64,000 bases of DNA. Source: Linnemannia schmuckeri. Lineage: Eukaryota; Mortierellomycota; Mortierellomycetes; Mortierellales; Mortierellaceae. Position 1 is the stretch's first letter; every line of letters begins with the position of its first letter. The translations under genes were made by a program, and so were the position numbers. Shown in pieces: positions 23,377 through 35,906 of the stretch. The stretch lies in NCBI GenBank assembly GCA_029449235.1, contig JANATG010000002.1, forward strand, positions 1,426,001-1,490,000, given 5' to 3'. The notes under the pieces were generated by a model. That model had not been told where the DNA came from. It ran no database searches and saw only the letters and a program-made list of their open reading frames with translations.

Positions 23377-23881
23377 GAAAAGAAAGAGAAGGAATCACTC
23401 TACCCCAGTTTGTGTCTTGTTGATCGACTTGAAAAGTTGAGACTCAAGAGGTAGACAGAATCTGTCGAAAATGAAGCCCCGCATACTTCACTGTTTTTCA
23501 TATGACAGTAAGAGAACATTGCCCCCTGTGGACAACTGAAATATCTCTCCGCCGCCCATCCAACTCTTTTTTCATTTCAGTCCTTCCTCTTCATTTCATC
23601 TTCCACGTTGTTTTTATGGTTATTCTTATCGCTCGACCGCCAGTCTGGCTGCTAATCTCCGATGATGACTGAGAAAGACTAGGTAGGAAAGTCGAAGTAC
23701 TCAATACTCGACATATGTCTCTTGAAGGATGGTGTGCTCAACCTGCGCAGACAGGCATGACGGAGGATAGCTTCCCCTCAATTTTTTCAATTGAAGGTCA
23801 AGTGGGCCCATTACCCTTCCCGCGGCTTTTGTTTAATTAATTAATGAGTAATTCGATCAAGGCCGCGATGCCTGTGGTGAT
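22869..23881. other. Intergenic, 1013 nt
   Basis: Upstream region of the Zn2Cys6 gene (minus strand) meeting the 3' end of the cyclophilin gene. Purine-rich on the plus strand with a 30-nt A run at 23343-23372. The minus-strand ORFs here (for example 22771-23241) are pyrimidine low complexity. Confidence 0.6.
23343..23372. repeat. A(30) homopolymer
   Basis: Thirty consecutive A on the plus strand within the upstream region of the Zn2Cys6 gene. Confidence 0.9.
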
Positions 23882-24990
23882 TTATTCGACTCGGGCACGA
23901 ATGATCTTAACAGCCTCCTTGGGACGGTCGTTGGCATCTGTAGCAACAAGTCCCATCCTGTTCACAACCTTGATGCCCGCGGAGACTCGCCCAAAGATGG
24001 TGTGCTTGTTGTCCAGCCATGGCGTTGGCGCCAATGTAATGAAAAACTATATCAATTGAAACCAAAGGCATAGCAAATACTTATTAGATCACTTTGAGCC
24101 AAACGCGTGTGCTCCTCGTATCACAGAGGAAGAAAACCAGCAACGCTGTTGGACTGAGTGTCAAAAAAATTGTAAGAAAGTCGACATGCCTGTGATCCGT
24201 TTGTGTTGGGTCCAGAGTTGGCCATGCTGAGGATGCCGGCTCCCGTGTGCTTTAGAGCTGAGTTGAATTCATCAGCAAACTTGTCACTATATTTTTTAAA
24301 AAGGCCTCATTTGGTCAGACATGTGTTCCTCTGGATCGTGCTGTCATTATGTAACAATGGTATTGGCCTGGCATGACCCAGCCCAACTTACCCATAAATG
24401 GATGCGCCTCCTCGACCAGTGCCTGTTGGATCTCCTCCTTGAATCATAAAATCGGGGATAATGCGATGAAACTATAACCGTGTTGGAATAGGGACAAGAA
24501 TAGGAAGACAATAGCAGATAGTATTTCGCTTGTAAGTACAACTTCCTTTTGTGCTGATAAAGATCCTGATTTATACATGTCCGCCTTACTGTGGTGGGCG
24601 CTGTTACTTACGACGACGCCATTGTAGTAGCCCTTCCTTGCCTAAAACAAGGATGGAGTATTAAAAAAGAGGGAAGTTCGTGAGTACACTGCTGTAGCAG
24701 CCTTAAGCTTGAGTCTCAAGCGACAGTATAGCCGTTGATACCAACAATGCATATTCACGATGGCTGGTCCGTACCAGTTCAAAAAAGTTTTTGCAGGTCT
24801 TTGGTGCATGCTCTGTATAGAGTTCGATGGTAATCTCTCCCTAATGGTTCAGAAAAAGTACACCCGACATAAGTACTAGGTTCGCAGTCCAACCTTGCTC
24901 TGTAATCATTCCTGCAGCGACAAAAGAACATCCTTTGCGCTTGTGTTTCCTGTAGTTTACCATGGAGGTTTCCAGTACGACGGTCGACAT
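23882..24990 (-). CDS. Cyclophilin-type peptidyl-prolyl isomerase, PPIL1-like
   Basis: Built from six small minus-strand exons: 24990..24961, 24840..24775, 24641..24612, 24471..24392, 24286..24190 and 24046..23882, 155 residues (human PPIL1 166). They read MSTVVLETSM / GEITIELYTEHAPKTCKN / ARKGYYNGVV / FHRIIPDFMIQGGDPTGTGR / DKFADEFNSALKHTGAG / FFITLAPTPWLDNKHTIFG in order. Every cyclophilin landmark is present: FHRIIPDFMIQGGD with the catalytic Arg, ANSGPNTNGSQFFIT, WLDNKHTIFG. PPIL1 is a spliceosome-associated prolyl isomerase (Prp19-related, binds SKIP); that role is from family knowledge. The fifth intron must start GC (CAG then GCATGT), because GSQ has to join FFIT: a GC-AG intron. Two exons are only 30 nt. 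Confidence 0.92.
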
Positions 24991-25165
24991 CCTGATGTTG
25001 TTCTAGGCTGGTGTGAAGTTGAGTCGGTGATGCGAGAGAAACGACCATGCAGCCCACAAAGTTGCTGAAGATAATAAAAACCGCCACCACTTTTTTGATT
25101 ATCTAAGCCACCAACGCGAGCGAAAGGACAGAAGAAAACGCCTTTGTTTTTATTTCTGTAAAGAA

Positions 25166-25955
25166 CTATGCCTTGCTTTGTACACAAAGACCAACTCCAA
25201 GAACCACCATTGTCATTCCCAACCAAGAGCCTAGTTGCATGTAAAGCAGTAAGTAATATCAAAATATAAACAATTAGTACGCGCTTTTACTTGAACAGGT
25301 AAGCATCCGAAAGACAACCATGTGCATATCCCGCGTTCTAAATGCCAGAACTTACGAGGCGATCCGATACTCTCGCCCAAGAGAATCCCAGCCAAGGTAG
25401 TGAAAATAAAGGTGAGCGAGTTGGTAATCGGCACAGCCAAAGACAGGTCAGCCTTGCCAAGGGTATGGTAGTACACAACGGAACCGCACAGGTTGAGCAC
25501 AAGTGGAACAACATACTAAAGGCAAAATTGAAAAAAAAGAATAAAATGACATAAAATGGCTCTTAGTTCGGACTCTCAATGGACAGCATGAAAAGGAGCG
25601 AACAAGATCCGTTGGGTCCCATCCTTTTCACGTTGAACAGTACCTGCCAGCGTGTCAAGAGGTACCAGTACTCGGCAGCGACCTGACGGATCCAGGAGTT
25701 GCGCTTGATCGACTCAAGTCCCTTGGATCCGTTCTTGATGAAGGGGTTCGTGAATCCCCAGCAGAGAGCGACTAGTGATATGATACGAGAAACCGTTACA
25801 GAACATGGGTGAGAAGTAGTGTTTTCACAGTTGGTTCAAAAAACAACTGCACAACTTCAGCCGAGCTCCTACAAGCTCTGTCATCGACAGCCTGCAGCGT
25901 CAGGTAGATGGCCATCTTTACCGAGAATAAAGCCAATTGCGTTTTCGGGGAGCAT
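25166..25955 (-). CDS. TMEM234-family small membrane protein
   Basis: Minus-strand exons 25955..25922, 25771..25644, 25515..25356 and 25230..25166 give 128 residues. Segments: MLPENAIGFILVALCWGFTN, KNGSKGLESIKRNSW, VPLVLNLCGSVVYYHTLGKA, DLSLAVPITNSLTFIFTTLA, GILLGESIGSPRSWLGM, and TMVVLGVGLCVQSKA to the stop. The LCWG.TNP, NLCGS..YY.TLG..DLSLAVP.TNSL and LGE motifs match TMEM234 (the DMT/EamA-like half-transporter group) and predict four membrane helices. Human TMEM234 has no settled biochemical role, so none is claimed. The first exon has only 11 codons and is supported by a good donor (CTCG, then GTAAAG) that completes the conserved VALCWG. It lies 175 nt upstream of the cyclophilin gene, same strand. 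Confidence 0.85.
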
Positions 25956-26670
25956 TGTGTGATGTGCGTGAAGATGATTAAAATTGTGTTTAGGAATTTT
26001 TGCATGCACATCGTTCAACTTCCCTAATCACTTGCAAGGAAATCATTAATTCCGTCAGTAGTCGAAGGAAATAAAGATTGCAGGCGCAGCCTAACATCCA
26101 GTCTGACTCCTGTGGAACAGGTGAGGAGTGAGTAAAGATGAGGAGGCGGCTGCTTGAGGAGAACAGTGAACGCGTTTCAGTCACCGTAGGCTGAGCCAGT
26201 CCTTGCCTAGGCGACCTAGCAAAGACGATGCTTGCTTATCAACGTGAGGATGGTAAATGGTGTGGAGACTGGAGGCGCGGCTTTTCCCCCTCTATCCTTC
26301 AGGGTGAAGACCATTTGACACTTTCACCACTAACTGTCGGAGCGACGGCATGATACACCTCGCACCGCCACCGACCTGCTCTTTCGCATATAAAAGGAGT
26401 CTCTGTTCTCACGTTATTTTTTGTTCTTTTTTCTCTCCCCCCTCCTTTTCTACTTCCCCCTTCTCCCTCTTCCTTTCATTTCCTTTTCTCGAGCTCATTC
26501 CCTTTTCTTTGCAACGTCTTTTTTTGGTTAGTCAGTCCCTCATCACTACACGCCGTTTTTACTCCTACAGCCTCAGATACACAAAAAAAAAACTCTATTT
26601 GTGTTCACCTGGACCCTGACAACAGAATCCTCAGTCCTTGCTCCTCCATTACCGATTCACATTCAAGCCA
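25956..26670. other. Intergenic, 715 nt, divergent promoter
   Basis: Lies between TMEM234 (minus) and the large solenoid gene (plus). It has a TATA box at 26389-26395 and a CT-rich leader from about 26400 to 26580. No gene seen. Confidence 0.6.
26389..26395 (+). promoter_or_regulatory. TATA box of the large solenoid gene
   Basis: TATAAAA followed by a long CT-rich stretch, 276 nt before the ATG at 26671. Such CT blocks between TATA and ATG are common at fungal transcription starts. Confidence 0.5.
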
Positions 26671-29600
26671 ATGGCCTCCCCGAATCCCACGCCTCTTCCT
26701 CTGCCTGCTACCGAAAAGGACTTGATCAAGGCTCTTCATTCCCGCCGTATCCAATACCGCCCCAATTACCTCCGCGACCTCGCTCTAGGCCATGGGGAAT
26801 CCCTCCTCCCCTTGATTGAACAGCTCCTGGCCACCGAGCCCACAGTGCGGTCCATCCCCGTTCCAAGGTCTCCTCAAAACGAGGCCGATCTCAACGCCGA
26901 TGGAGGCAACCCCAATCCAGAGTTTGATGTCGAGACACTATTGTTCCCTCAGACTAATGCCTCCTCTCGATACCTACAACGCGATGCAGGTCTGACCCTG
27001 GCCACTGTGTTGGCCAACAAGGGTAGCGACCGTGCAATTACCATCTTACTTGCCTCCTTGAACCATCCTTACCAGGTTGGAAGAAAGCGTCTAGTTCAGT
27101 GTCTGGCGACCTGTGCCAAAGATGAGGACATCCTCGCTGCCTCTCGAGGCTCTGCTCCTGCTGTCCGTGACGCTCTCGTCGCCGCATTGACAAAGCAGAA
27201 GCGCAAGGCCCTCATCAACGACATCCTTGGAAAGCCTCGCAAGGAGGTAAGTTTTTTTTTCATGCATTATGAACTAACCCCTACACCTATTTGCAGACTA
27301 GCGCAAGTATCACTTACAGTTTTAGTTTATCTTTTCTCAACGTCCACACTAGTCCATCAACATAGAGGTTCAGGCCCCCGTTACAACACGACTTCGAAAA
27401 GCCCTCGAGCAGGCCAAGGAGTTTGAACGTGAGCGCGTTTGGAATGAGTACACATGGATGTTGGACGTCAACAACCAGCCCAAGCCAGGCCTGTGCGAGC
27501 CTGGCGAGTCAATCAAGGATGTCGTCCTGATTCTTCAAGAAAAGTACCCTCCACTTCACGTGTGGGACAGCACAATGCCTGAGGCACGCTCCCCCAAGCT
27601 TGCCTCTCTCGTCGAAAACTCCCTGGTGGCATTCCTCCACTATGACGCCAAGAGGGTCATGAAGATCCTCCATACCACTTCTTGGAGAGCCTTAGCCGAC
27701 AATAAGTTTGCTGTCAGCATTCCCAAGGCCGTCACTGACCACGGCAATGCCCGTCGTTTCTGGTGCCACCACAATCCTGAGGGCAACTTATTGGAGGAGT
27801 ACTGGCTTAACCTCATTTCGGTCACCGACGGAGAGTTGGTCAAGACCAAGGCTCTGCCCCATTCTAAGCTCTTCGCGTACTGCCGTGGTGCCGTCGTTGA
27901 TAAACTTACCCGTGCAGCCTTGGCTTTGATCGACCATGAAGAGTTCAAGACTCAGTCGACCCAACCCTGGACCCAAGCATCTCGTTTGGACGGTATTCTC
28001 GACTTTGTCGCATCCGGAGTCAGCAACTTGACACGCCGTCTGACGGGCAGCTCTACATACAAGGAGCGCACTGGCGCCACCACTTACTTCCACGATGCAC
28101 TGCGAGAGTTGATCACCCTCAACATTTCGACCGCCATGAAGGCTATCCGATTCCAGGTCAAGGATGACGAATCCTTCAACCAGCGACTGTACAACACTGT
28201 TTTGAAGCCCATCATTGGCGGCCAGGCCCCCTCTGAATGGGATGCCCCCAGGAAATCGATTGTCAAGGACTTTCCTCCACTTGGTCAACACGTCTTTGAA
28301 CAAATCCAAGTCATCTTTAAACACAAGTTGCGCAAGGACAACCTCGTCAAGTCGATTATCGAGAGCCTGGTCAACATTCTCGCACCTCGCGACACAAGTG
28401 TCTATGCGATCCCTGATGACAAAGTCGAGCCTCCTTTCACCTCGGTCCCAGCCTGGGACAACAAGAAGGTCTACCAAGTCTGCGTCGCCGGCTGCTTGAA
28501 CCGTCCCGGCAAGGCTCCTATCCGCCTCAATTCTGCCTGGATCAGTCACTTTTGCAAGTTGGCGCCATATCTGACGGACAAGCAGCGGGAGGAGGTTGTC
28601 ACCTGGATTGTGGGTCTACCGAGCTTCAAACCTCTTTTAATCAAGGACAAGGGATTGAGCGTCCTACCCATGCTTGAAAAGCTTTGCACTAACAGCGAGC
28701 AACGGCATAAACTTGTCTATCCTTTGGTCTTTGCGGAGAAGAACGACAAGTCTGTTGATTTGGGTGATCAGATTACGGACTGGGCTGTCTTTGTTGACAT
28801 ACGTGTCCCCGGTGTTCGTTCTGCCCTTGGCAAGGAGACTTTAAAGCCAGCCTTTGAGGATCGTCTCAAGTGGATCACTGCTCTCATCAAGGCAACCCGT
28901 CTGACCGGAGATGTCAATGAGTGGATCCTCACCATGAAGTGGCTTGTCCCCAAGTAAGTCTTCTTTGACGTGCTTTTAAATGTACCTCTTGCTGCTTGCC
29001 AGCACGATTTTACTAACAATCTGCGCCACACGTTGCATTTGGTAGGATTCGAAATGAGATCCAGCCTAACTTGATGACACTTTCACCCTTCCTGTTGCCA
29101 CGCGATGGTCGAGTCCCGCGCCAGTACTTGGACAAGGCGACGGATGAGCAGGCCGAGGAGCTTGCCACCCTGTATCTCGCTATGGATGCCCAGGTATGTC
29201 ATCTTGCGAGCTTAATTATTCGGCTGATTTTGGTGGCAAATTTTTGTTGAGTGATCATGCAAAGCAAACACGACCATTAATTAATTGATGCGATGTGATG
29301 AAATTAGAACTCGGCTGCGGTCTCGCCTGTCTCTGGAATCACAAAGTTCTTGGACAAGATCGCATCAGAGGCATTGAACCGATTCATCGACCGCCCCTCG
29401 CACCCATTCTACCATCTCGGTACCGAGATCCCGTGGAGGCGCAAGCTCTCCCAGCTCGGTGAGACCGCAGCTTTGGAGAAGTACAGCCTGACTGTCTCTG
29501 CACCAGACTACTCGAGCTTCAAGTACGAGCGAAATGAAGAGGCCGAGATCCGTCGTCGTCAAATCTTGGCCAAGGAGGTCGAGACAGAGAAGACCGAAGG

Positions 29601-32600
29601 TGGTGCCTGGGGAAATGTTCTCATCTCCGAGGGTCAGGAGGAGGTCTACGTTCAGGGAATGATCAATGCGTATTACTCTCGCTGGCTGCAGGTCAAGACT
29701 TTGTTGGACCCCGAGGCCAAGGGCGACGACCTGGCGACCTTCAAGAAGTACCGCAAGGAGCTTTGGAGGTTCTTGTGTACTGCCCTTCTTCGCAGTCTTG
29801 GCTGGCGCTGGAAGAACTCCCCTACCTTGGTTAAGTACCTTGATGAGGTCTTGGTCATCTTGGCTAATGCACCCAAGAAGACCTTTGGCAGTGATGAGGT
29901 TCTTGACTGGAGTACTGATGACAAGTCTTTGAGCGAATCGGCCAAGTATGTCAAGCGCGTCATCGCCATATACAATGACGACTGGCTCCGCAAACACCAG
30001 AAGGATCTGCCCTGGTTCCAGCGCTTCAGTGAGCTCCGCTTACACTCGACAATGTTTAACCAGGAGGTTCAGCGCCGTGTTAGCGACTGTGTGCTTGAGA
30101 ACGGCAAGAAGGACCAAGCGCAGTTTGAGGCGCTGATGGAGCAGCTCTTGGCCATGTCGCCCTCCGCAATCCATATCACCAGTGTCAAGGACTATGTCAT
30201 GTCCGAGCGCCCTGATTTGCTGACGGACAGGCTTTTCACCATGTCCAAGGGCATCATCGGCATCTTCAACCAGGTCGACACCGCCCAGGCATGGAACCTT
30301 TTCATTAACACGCCTGCTCGTCTTTCACCTCATCAGTGCGAGCTGTTGAAGGCGAGACACCTTGCTGGCATGACGGATGCTTCGACCCCCTTCAGCACCC
30401 GTGTCCAGCATGCACAGGCCTTCATGTCGATCCCCACCACGACAGTTGAAGATGTTGCCAAGGCTTTGGGTACTCCCTCCCTCCCATCGCGTATTACTGA
30501 GGCTTTGCTGATGTTCCTGCCCACCCTGGGTGAGCCTGCTAGTACCTTGCAGCTCCTTATGGCTCCCGCATATGTCCAATCCCATTTTGCCCGAACCTCG
30601 ATCCACGCCGTCGAGAATGCGCTCAAGTGCGTCCCTCCCAACCAGATTCCTGACTTCATCCTCCCTCTGTTCCCCGCCGTCGGAGAGCGTCAGCAGAAGG
30701 TTACGGTTCAGAAGGAGGGTATTCGTCTGGCCTGCGCCAGCCTGGAGCTCATGATAAACCCTCGCATGGAGGCTCTGATCAAAGGATTGTGGGAGCGTCC
30801 CGAGTTGCACAAGGACGCTCGCTTTGTCCTGCTTCAGGCTTTAATTGGTCGCTTAGCCAGCTCCGAGGCCAAGGAGGAGCGCTACAAGGATCTGATCGAG
30901 TGGATTTGGAAGGCTGTGGCAGAAACCGCCCGCTCGGACGCCTACAAGAAGAACGGTGTTGCCATTGCTCTTCTCGCCGTTCTTCCTTCCACCCGATATA
31001 TTGCCGATACGCCTTCGCTGTCATTAGGTGGAATCTATAACTCGAGCATCAGTAACACGACCTTGAGCGATACTGCCATCATCCGCCTGCCCCTGGCCCT
31101 GACCAACCGCTACGTCGACGAGGTCCTGATTCCCATGGCTGCTAAGCCATCTGAAGAGAAGGAGACAGACAGGGATTTGAAGGAAGTCAGCGTGCTGGCG
31201 ATTCAGCTGCTTACCCACAACGAAGGATGGGTCACTCCTCAGAATGCCGTTCGCTTGGCCAAGGACTGGAGAAAGGAGGCACTGTTGGTGCCTATCAAGG
31301 AGGACAGATTCAAGCAATGGCTCTCCTTTGCTACGGGTATCGCCCGCTGCGTTGGCAAGGAGGTATCTGGAGCACTCGAGTCTGGAGGTGAGGGTATGGT
31401 TGCCTGGAATGAGCTCATCGGACTTGTGCAGGACCAGGTCAACTTCTTCTTGGACAAGACTCAGACCCGCACCCTTCGTCAGAAGGCTCTTGAGCGGATC
31501 AACAGTCTTTATCTCGGATCGGCATTATTATTTGTTAGCTTTACAAAGGCTGTGGAGGCGGGTGCCTTTACTGGCAAGGAGCTCGATATTGCTAAGCCCC
31601 TGTTGGATAAGGGTATCGAGTCGGTCACCTGGGCAACCGCCTTGGAGAGAGAGATTGCTGTCTTCAAGCCCCAGACGGGTATGACCCAGGCCGAGATCAA
31701 CAACGAGGCCCTCCGTATCCTTCTCCGCATTGTGGATTACAGCAGCCGCTACCTGTCGCCTGGACACGACGTCCGTACCTGGATTTGGGACCGCCTCATG
31801 TTGAAGGCCAACAACAATGACGAACTGAAGCGCTTCATTGGACTTGCCGCCCTGGAGCCCCGCGAGGAGTTGATTGACTGGATCCATGTGGACGAGGTGG
31901 CCCTGTCGATCTTAGACCGCAACCGGGGCGTCTTCAACATTGAGGAGATTGGTACCTTTATCGAACGCCTGGCCCGTCAGGATCACCCTGTCTTCTACTG
32001 GACAAACCGCTCGCGCATTGCCAATGTGATTAGTGCCGAGATCGTGCGCATGTTCAACGATAAGGGCGGCAAGATGTCGGACTTCCCACTTTTGACCAAG
32101 GTGCTGACGCCCATGATGGATCGTGCTCGGGAAGCCAAGTGGTTGTCTGGACCAGACGTTGCTATCCTGACGACTCTGATGAACTCACACATGAACATCT
32201 TCTGCACAGCCTTCCCCAAGGATGCATCTAAGTTGCTGCATGGCACCATTACCAACCAGTTGAATTCTGGCCAGGTCTCGTATTCGTTGCCCGAACAGCT
32301 GTACCAGTTTACGGACTTTGGCTGGTACGCGATGACTTTAGGTAACCTCCAGGCTGGAGAGGATAACCCTCGTAATGCCAACTATGGTATCTCGCCGGCG
32401 ACTATCCTGATAATGGAGGCGTATTTGCACGGTCGCCTTGCCGATTTCGATCTGACGTCCTTTACTGCCAACCACCAGATGGGTGTCGATACCATGTATG
32501 GATACTTCTTCCCCTTCCACGGTGGTTCTGGCCCTGAGAGCAACAAGGCTCTTGGTGTTGAGGACCCTGTCACACTTGAGCAGTTGGATAAGAAGTGGAA

Positions 32601-33462
32601 CGAGTTGATGAACGATCTGGGTGACTACTTCAAGCCCTCCATGCAAGGTTCGTACTTTTTTCTACTTTTTTTGTCTACGATGCCTCTGTTTTATGTTAAT
32701 GAGTACATCATATTAACTCTCCACTTTGTCTTGAATCGAACAAAAAATAACAAAATAGCGGTGAAGAATGCGATTGAGAAGCCCATGTCGCCAATGGTTG
32801 TCCAGGCCTACGCCAACCACGCGATCAACACGATCGGTCGCCACTCCAAGTTCATTGTCATGCGCCCTTACGTGTTCCTGGATTTCGTTCGTTTGGCCCT
32901 GACCGCCCCCGGTTCGACTCTCTCCACAACCACCGTGGCCAACCATATGTCGCTCGCCTTCTCCCCGGTCCGCGACGGTACTGGCGACGAGTTCTCGTAC
33001 GCTTGGTCTCCCCCCTTGGGTCTGGCCTTGAGCATGGCAGAGTACCTTCTGGACGAGATCCGTGAGGAAGTCGCGAACGAGGGCCAGCGCGAGGCCCAGC
33101 TGATTGAACAGATGACGGCGCATTTCTTGAAGTCCTGGTTGTCGTCGACGGTTGAGACCAAGGCGGGAATGTTGATGGCTGAGCATGAGGGCAAGGAGGC
33201 TCTTGAAGCTAGGTACCTTGCTCTGGTTGAGAAGTTGTGCGAGGATGAGTCTGGTGGGCAGAGCATTGCATTGCAGTTGGGCGATTTTATCCCTGGTGGA
33301 TATTTGGCACTCAAGGAGGAGGATGATGATACAGACGATGAAGATGATGAGAAGGAGGAGGAGGACAAGGACGAGGATAACGAGCAGTATACTGGTGAAG
33401 AGGATGGTGAAGAGGATGAGGATGACGAGGACGAGGAGAATAACGAGGAGTATGAGGAGTAA
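26671..33462 (+). CDS. Very large protein of unknown function, probable alpha-solenoid with acidic tail
   Basis: Exons 26671..27246, 27353..28953, 29046..29193, 29308..32647 and 32759..33462 give 2122 residues. I do not recognise the family. The sequence is almost entirely amphipathic helices with regular Leu/Val/Ala spacing (for example RYLQRDAGLTLATVLANKG, then DRAITILLASLNHPYQVG), which suggests HEAT-like repeats. There is no signal peptide, no clear membrane helix in the spliced form, and no enzymatic motif that I can see. The last 50 residues are nearly all D/E (EEDDDTDDEDDEKEEE), a feature of nuclear or chromatin/ribosome-associated proteins. Codon use is strongly biased to C/G-ending codons, so it is probably well expressed. 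The last intron is 111 nt, in frame and stop-free; it is called an intron because of clean GT..AG ends and an abrupt AT-rich, hydrophobic translation. Confidence 0.85.
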
Positions 33463-33931
33463 GTTAGAATGGTGAAGAAAGGGCTTAAAACAATATCATG
33501 CCCACACAATCCCTCCCGAGAGATTGTAAGGGGAATACAAATACCGTAAAGGACAAACAAATGAAGTACACCACTTTTTCTTGACCTTCTCCACAGGGAC
33601 TGGCTGGGTAACTGACACATACAACATGCACACACACAAAATAAACCTTACAATTGCGCAGAGACAAGATAATGCACCTATGTGCCTTATCGTCCCAATA
33701 CTCCCAAGTCAAGAAGGTCAGCGGTTCTGTCATTGTTGACATTGGTTGGCGTTATCGGTAATCTAAACATTTTATTTATTTCTAGAGTGTTTTGTTGATT
33801 TTCTTAGTAGTTTTTTTTGTTGTTGTTGGATGCAACCCCATTCAGGGTAAGAAAAATGAGAGAAAATAGGGGTGCTAATGGTGGTGGAGAGGGCAACAAA
33901 GGATCGAGAAAAAAAAATGTGTCCTCCAAGC
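33463..33931. other. Convergent intergenic, 469 nt
   Basis: 3' regions of the solenoid gene (AATAAA near 33640) and of the HAD phosphatase. No gene seen. Confidence 0.6.
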
Positions 33932-34773
33932 CTATTTCCGGAGGTTGATCTCAATGATACCATCTTCCAAGAACGAAAACTCCAACTCCTCAAAGCTCTT
34001 CACAATGGGGTTCGCACCAGCCTCAACCAAATGATCCAGAGGCATAGTCCCTGTGTTCATTCCAATAACCACCTTGGCCCCCGAGGCCACACCCGCACGA
34101 ATCCCTGCAGGGGCATCCTCAAAGACCACACACTCCTCAGAAGGAACACCCAGTTGTTTCGCCGCCGACATGTATCCCTCCGGATGGGGCTTTCCTCTCG
34201 AGACATGGGTCGCAGTAACCATAATTGGAGGGGTTACCAAACCGGTCTGCTGAAACCTAGACTGTGCCATCTCCAACCCAGCACTCGTCACCACTGCCCA
34301 GGTACCCTTCGGCAAAGACTGGAGGAGTTCCTTCGCTCCGGGGATAAGGATCATGCCGTTCATGTCGTTGGCTACGGCAGCTTCGAGTTTGGCAAGGTAT
34401 TCGGGGGTTTGGTATTCGAGTTGTTTTTCGGCGGGGGCGAATTCTTTCATGATCTCAAAGGAGGGACGGCCGTGGGAGACGGAGATGAGGCGGGAGAAGT
34501 CGACGTTGTGGATCTCGCACCAGACTTTCCAGTGGCGCTCGACGATTACTGTTGTGTCGATCAACGTGCCGTCCTACAGGTGGTGTCAATTGAATCAGTA
34601 TTAGAATGGTTAGGAATGTCAATTGAAGGGGGAAACGATTGGGGGGAAAGGTGGTAAACCGTGGGAGAGCAACGAACGAAAAAGTAAGAAAAAAGAGCGA
34701 ATCGGATTGGATTTGAACATACCATGTCGAAGAGGAGACCACGGCAGCGGATAGGGAATGTCGAAATGGCCAT
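33932..34773 (-). CDS. HAD-superfamily phosphatase, GPP/DOG (glycerol-1-phosphatase / 2-deoxyglucose-6-phosphatase) type
   Basis: Minus-strand exons 34773..34723 and 34573..33932, phase 0, 230 residues. The splice joins RGLLFDM to DGTLIDTT, restoring the catalytic DxDGT loop (FDMDGT, both aspartates present). Motif II is VVTSAG; motif III is the Lys in SRGKPHPEGY; motif IV is CVVFEDAPAGIRAGVASG. The cap domain lies between (GRPSFEIMKEF). The layout and KPHPE/FEDAPAGI match yeast Gpp1/Gpp2 and Dog1/Dog2, cytosolic enzymes for small sugar or glycerol phosphates; the exact substrate cannot be settled from sequence. A glycerol phosphatase would fit osmotic-stress physiology, but no regulatory site proves that. 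Confidence 0.9.
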
Positions 34774-35906
34774 GATGTTGTGTTCTGTTGTCTGGTGTTG
34801 AGAAGGAAAGGGTTGGTCGTGGGTGAGTGTTGAATGTTAAGGAATGGAGGAATGAATGAATGAGTAAAAAAAAAAAGAAGAAGAGAAGAGAGAAGGAATG
34901 TAAAACGAAGCGAAACCACCGTTCAATTTGTACTCGGCAGGATCGACTCGACTCAACGGCTAAAGTTTTCCTTTTATCCGACGACTGGCCATTTTTTGAG
35001 CCTTGGATAGATTCAAACTTCTATACCTCACATATATCTCGTCATTTTTATCTTTTCGTTCATTCATTCGTCCCCAAAGACAGAGAGTAAGATACGTGGA
35101 AGAAAGAGGAGGTACCTTCTTTAAAGGAAGCGAGCTGCGCTTTGCTTGCTTGTTGGGTGATTATGAGTCTTTTTGAGTTCGGGGTATTGGGGCAACGGAG
35201 ACGACAAGACAGAAATAGCTCTTGGTTGACAAGGGTTCTCTTGTTTTTCTGATCTGCCTTTGCCGAACTTTTTTTTTTTCTTTATTTCCAGGTCGACGCC
35301 CAGTAGTCACGTGTAGTGGCAAATATATCGCATCATTTTTTTGATAGCATTGATTTGGGCTGTTGGTTGTTGGCTAATGAAAATAAAGAAAGCAAAGAGA
35401 GAGGCACCATCCTTATGTCCTTATGCCCCATCTCCTACTGTTTCCAGATGGCATGATTGCTGACGGAGCACAAGCAATAATGATAGGAAGGGCACGAACG
35501 ACAGGGGACTACAGACAGAAGTAACAGTGCAGCCAGACAGAAGAGAAAAGGGAAAAGGGAAAAGGCGAAGCAGGAACCAGTTGCACGCTCAAGAGTAAAA
35601 TAAAGGTGGTCGACCAGTTGGTCATCAACTTTTCCTTCTTTCTTTCTCATCCACATCCTCATTCCCTTTCCACTCATCGCACTTCGGTGTGCCTTGATCC
35701 CTCTCCTCTCTTTATCCTTGTTTCTTGTTTCTCTCTACCTTCCTCATGTTCATGAGTGCGCCTTGACCTTATCACACTTTTATTTATTTTTCCCCACAAC
35801 AACCTTTTTAAACAATTGCACTCACGGACCTACAACGCAAACAAAAACCTTTCATCAAATAAGCATTGCTCATTCTTCCTCCTCTATCCTTCCTTTATCT
35901 TCAACA
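34774..35906. other. Divergent intergenic, 1133 nt
   Basis: Promoter region between the HAD phosphatase (minus) and the first MBOAT gene (plus). It holds an E-box GTCACGTGT near 35307 and, from about 35579, a region resembling the leader of the next MBOAT gene. No gene seen. Confidence 0.6.
35579..35906 (+). repeat. Leader/promoter block of MBOAT paralog 1 shared with paralog 2
   Basis: Similar to 37718-38081. A 26-nt identity (35810-35835, containing CAATTGCACTCACGGACC) and AAATAAGCATTGCT (35857-35870) are conserved, and weaker similarity begins at GCACGCT..AAAATAAAG about 300 nt before the ATG. Seen directly; it points to duplication of promoter plus gene, or to conserved leader function. 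Confidence 0.7.

Noticed and set aside
35694..35906. N-terminal extension of MBOAT paralog 1
   Set aside because: No ATG, CT- and CA-rich like a leader, and the matching region of paralog 2 is not in frame.
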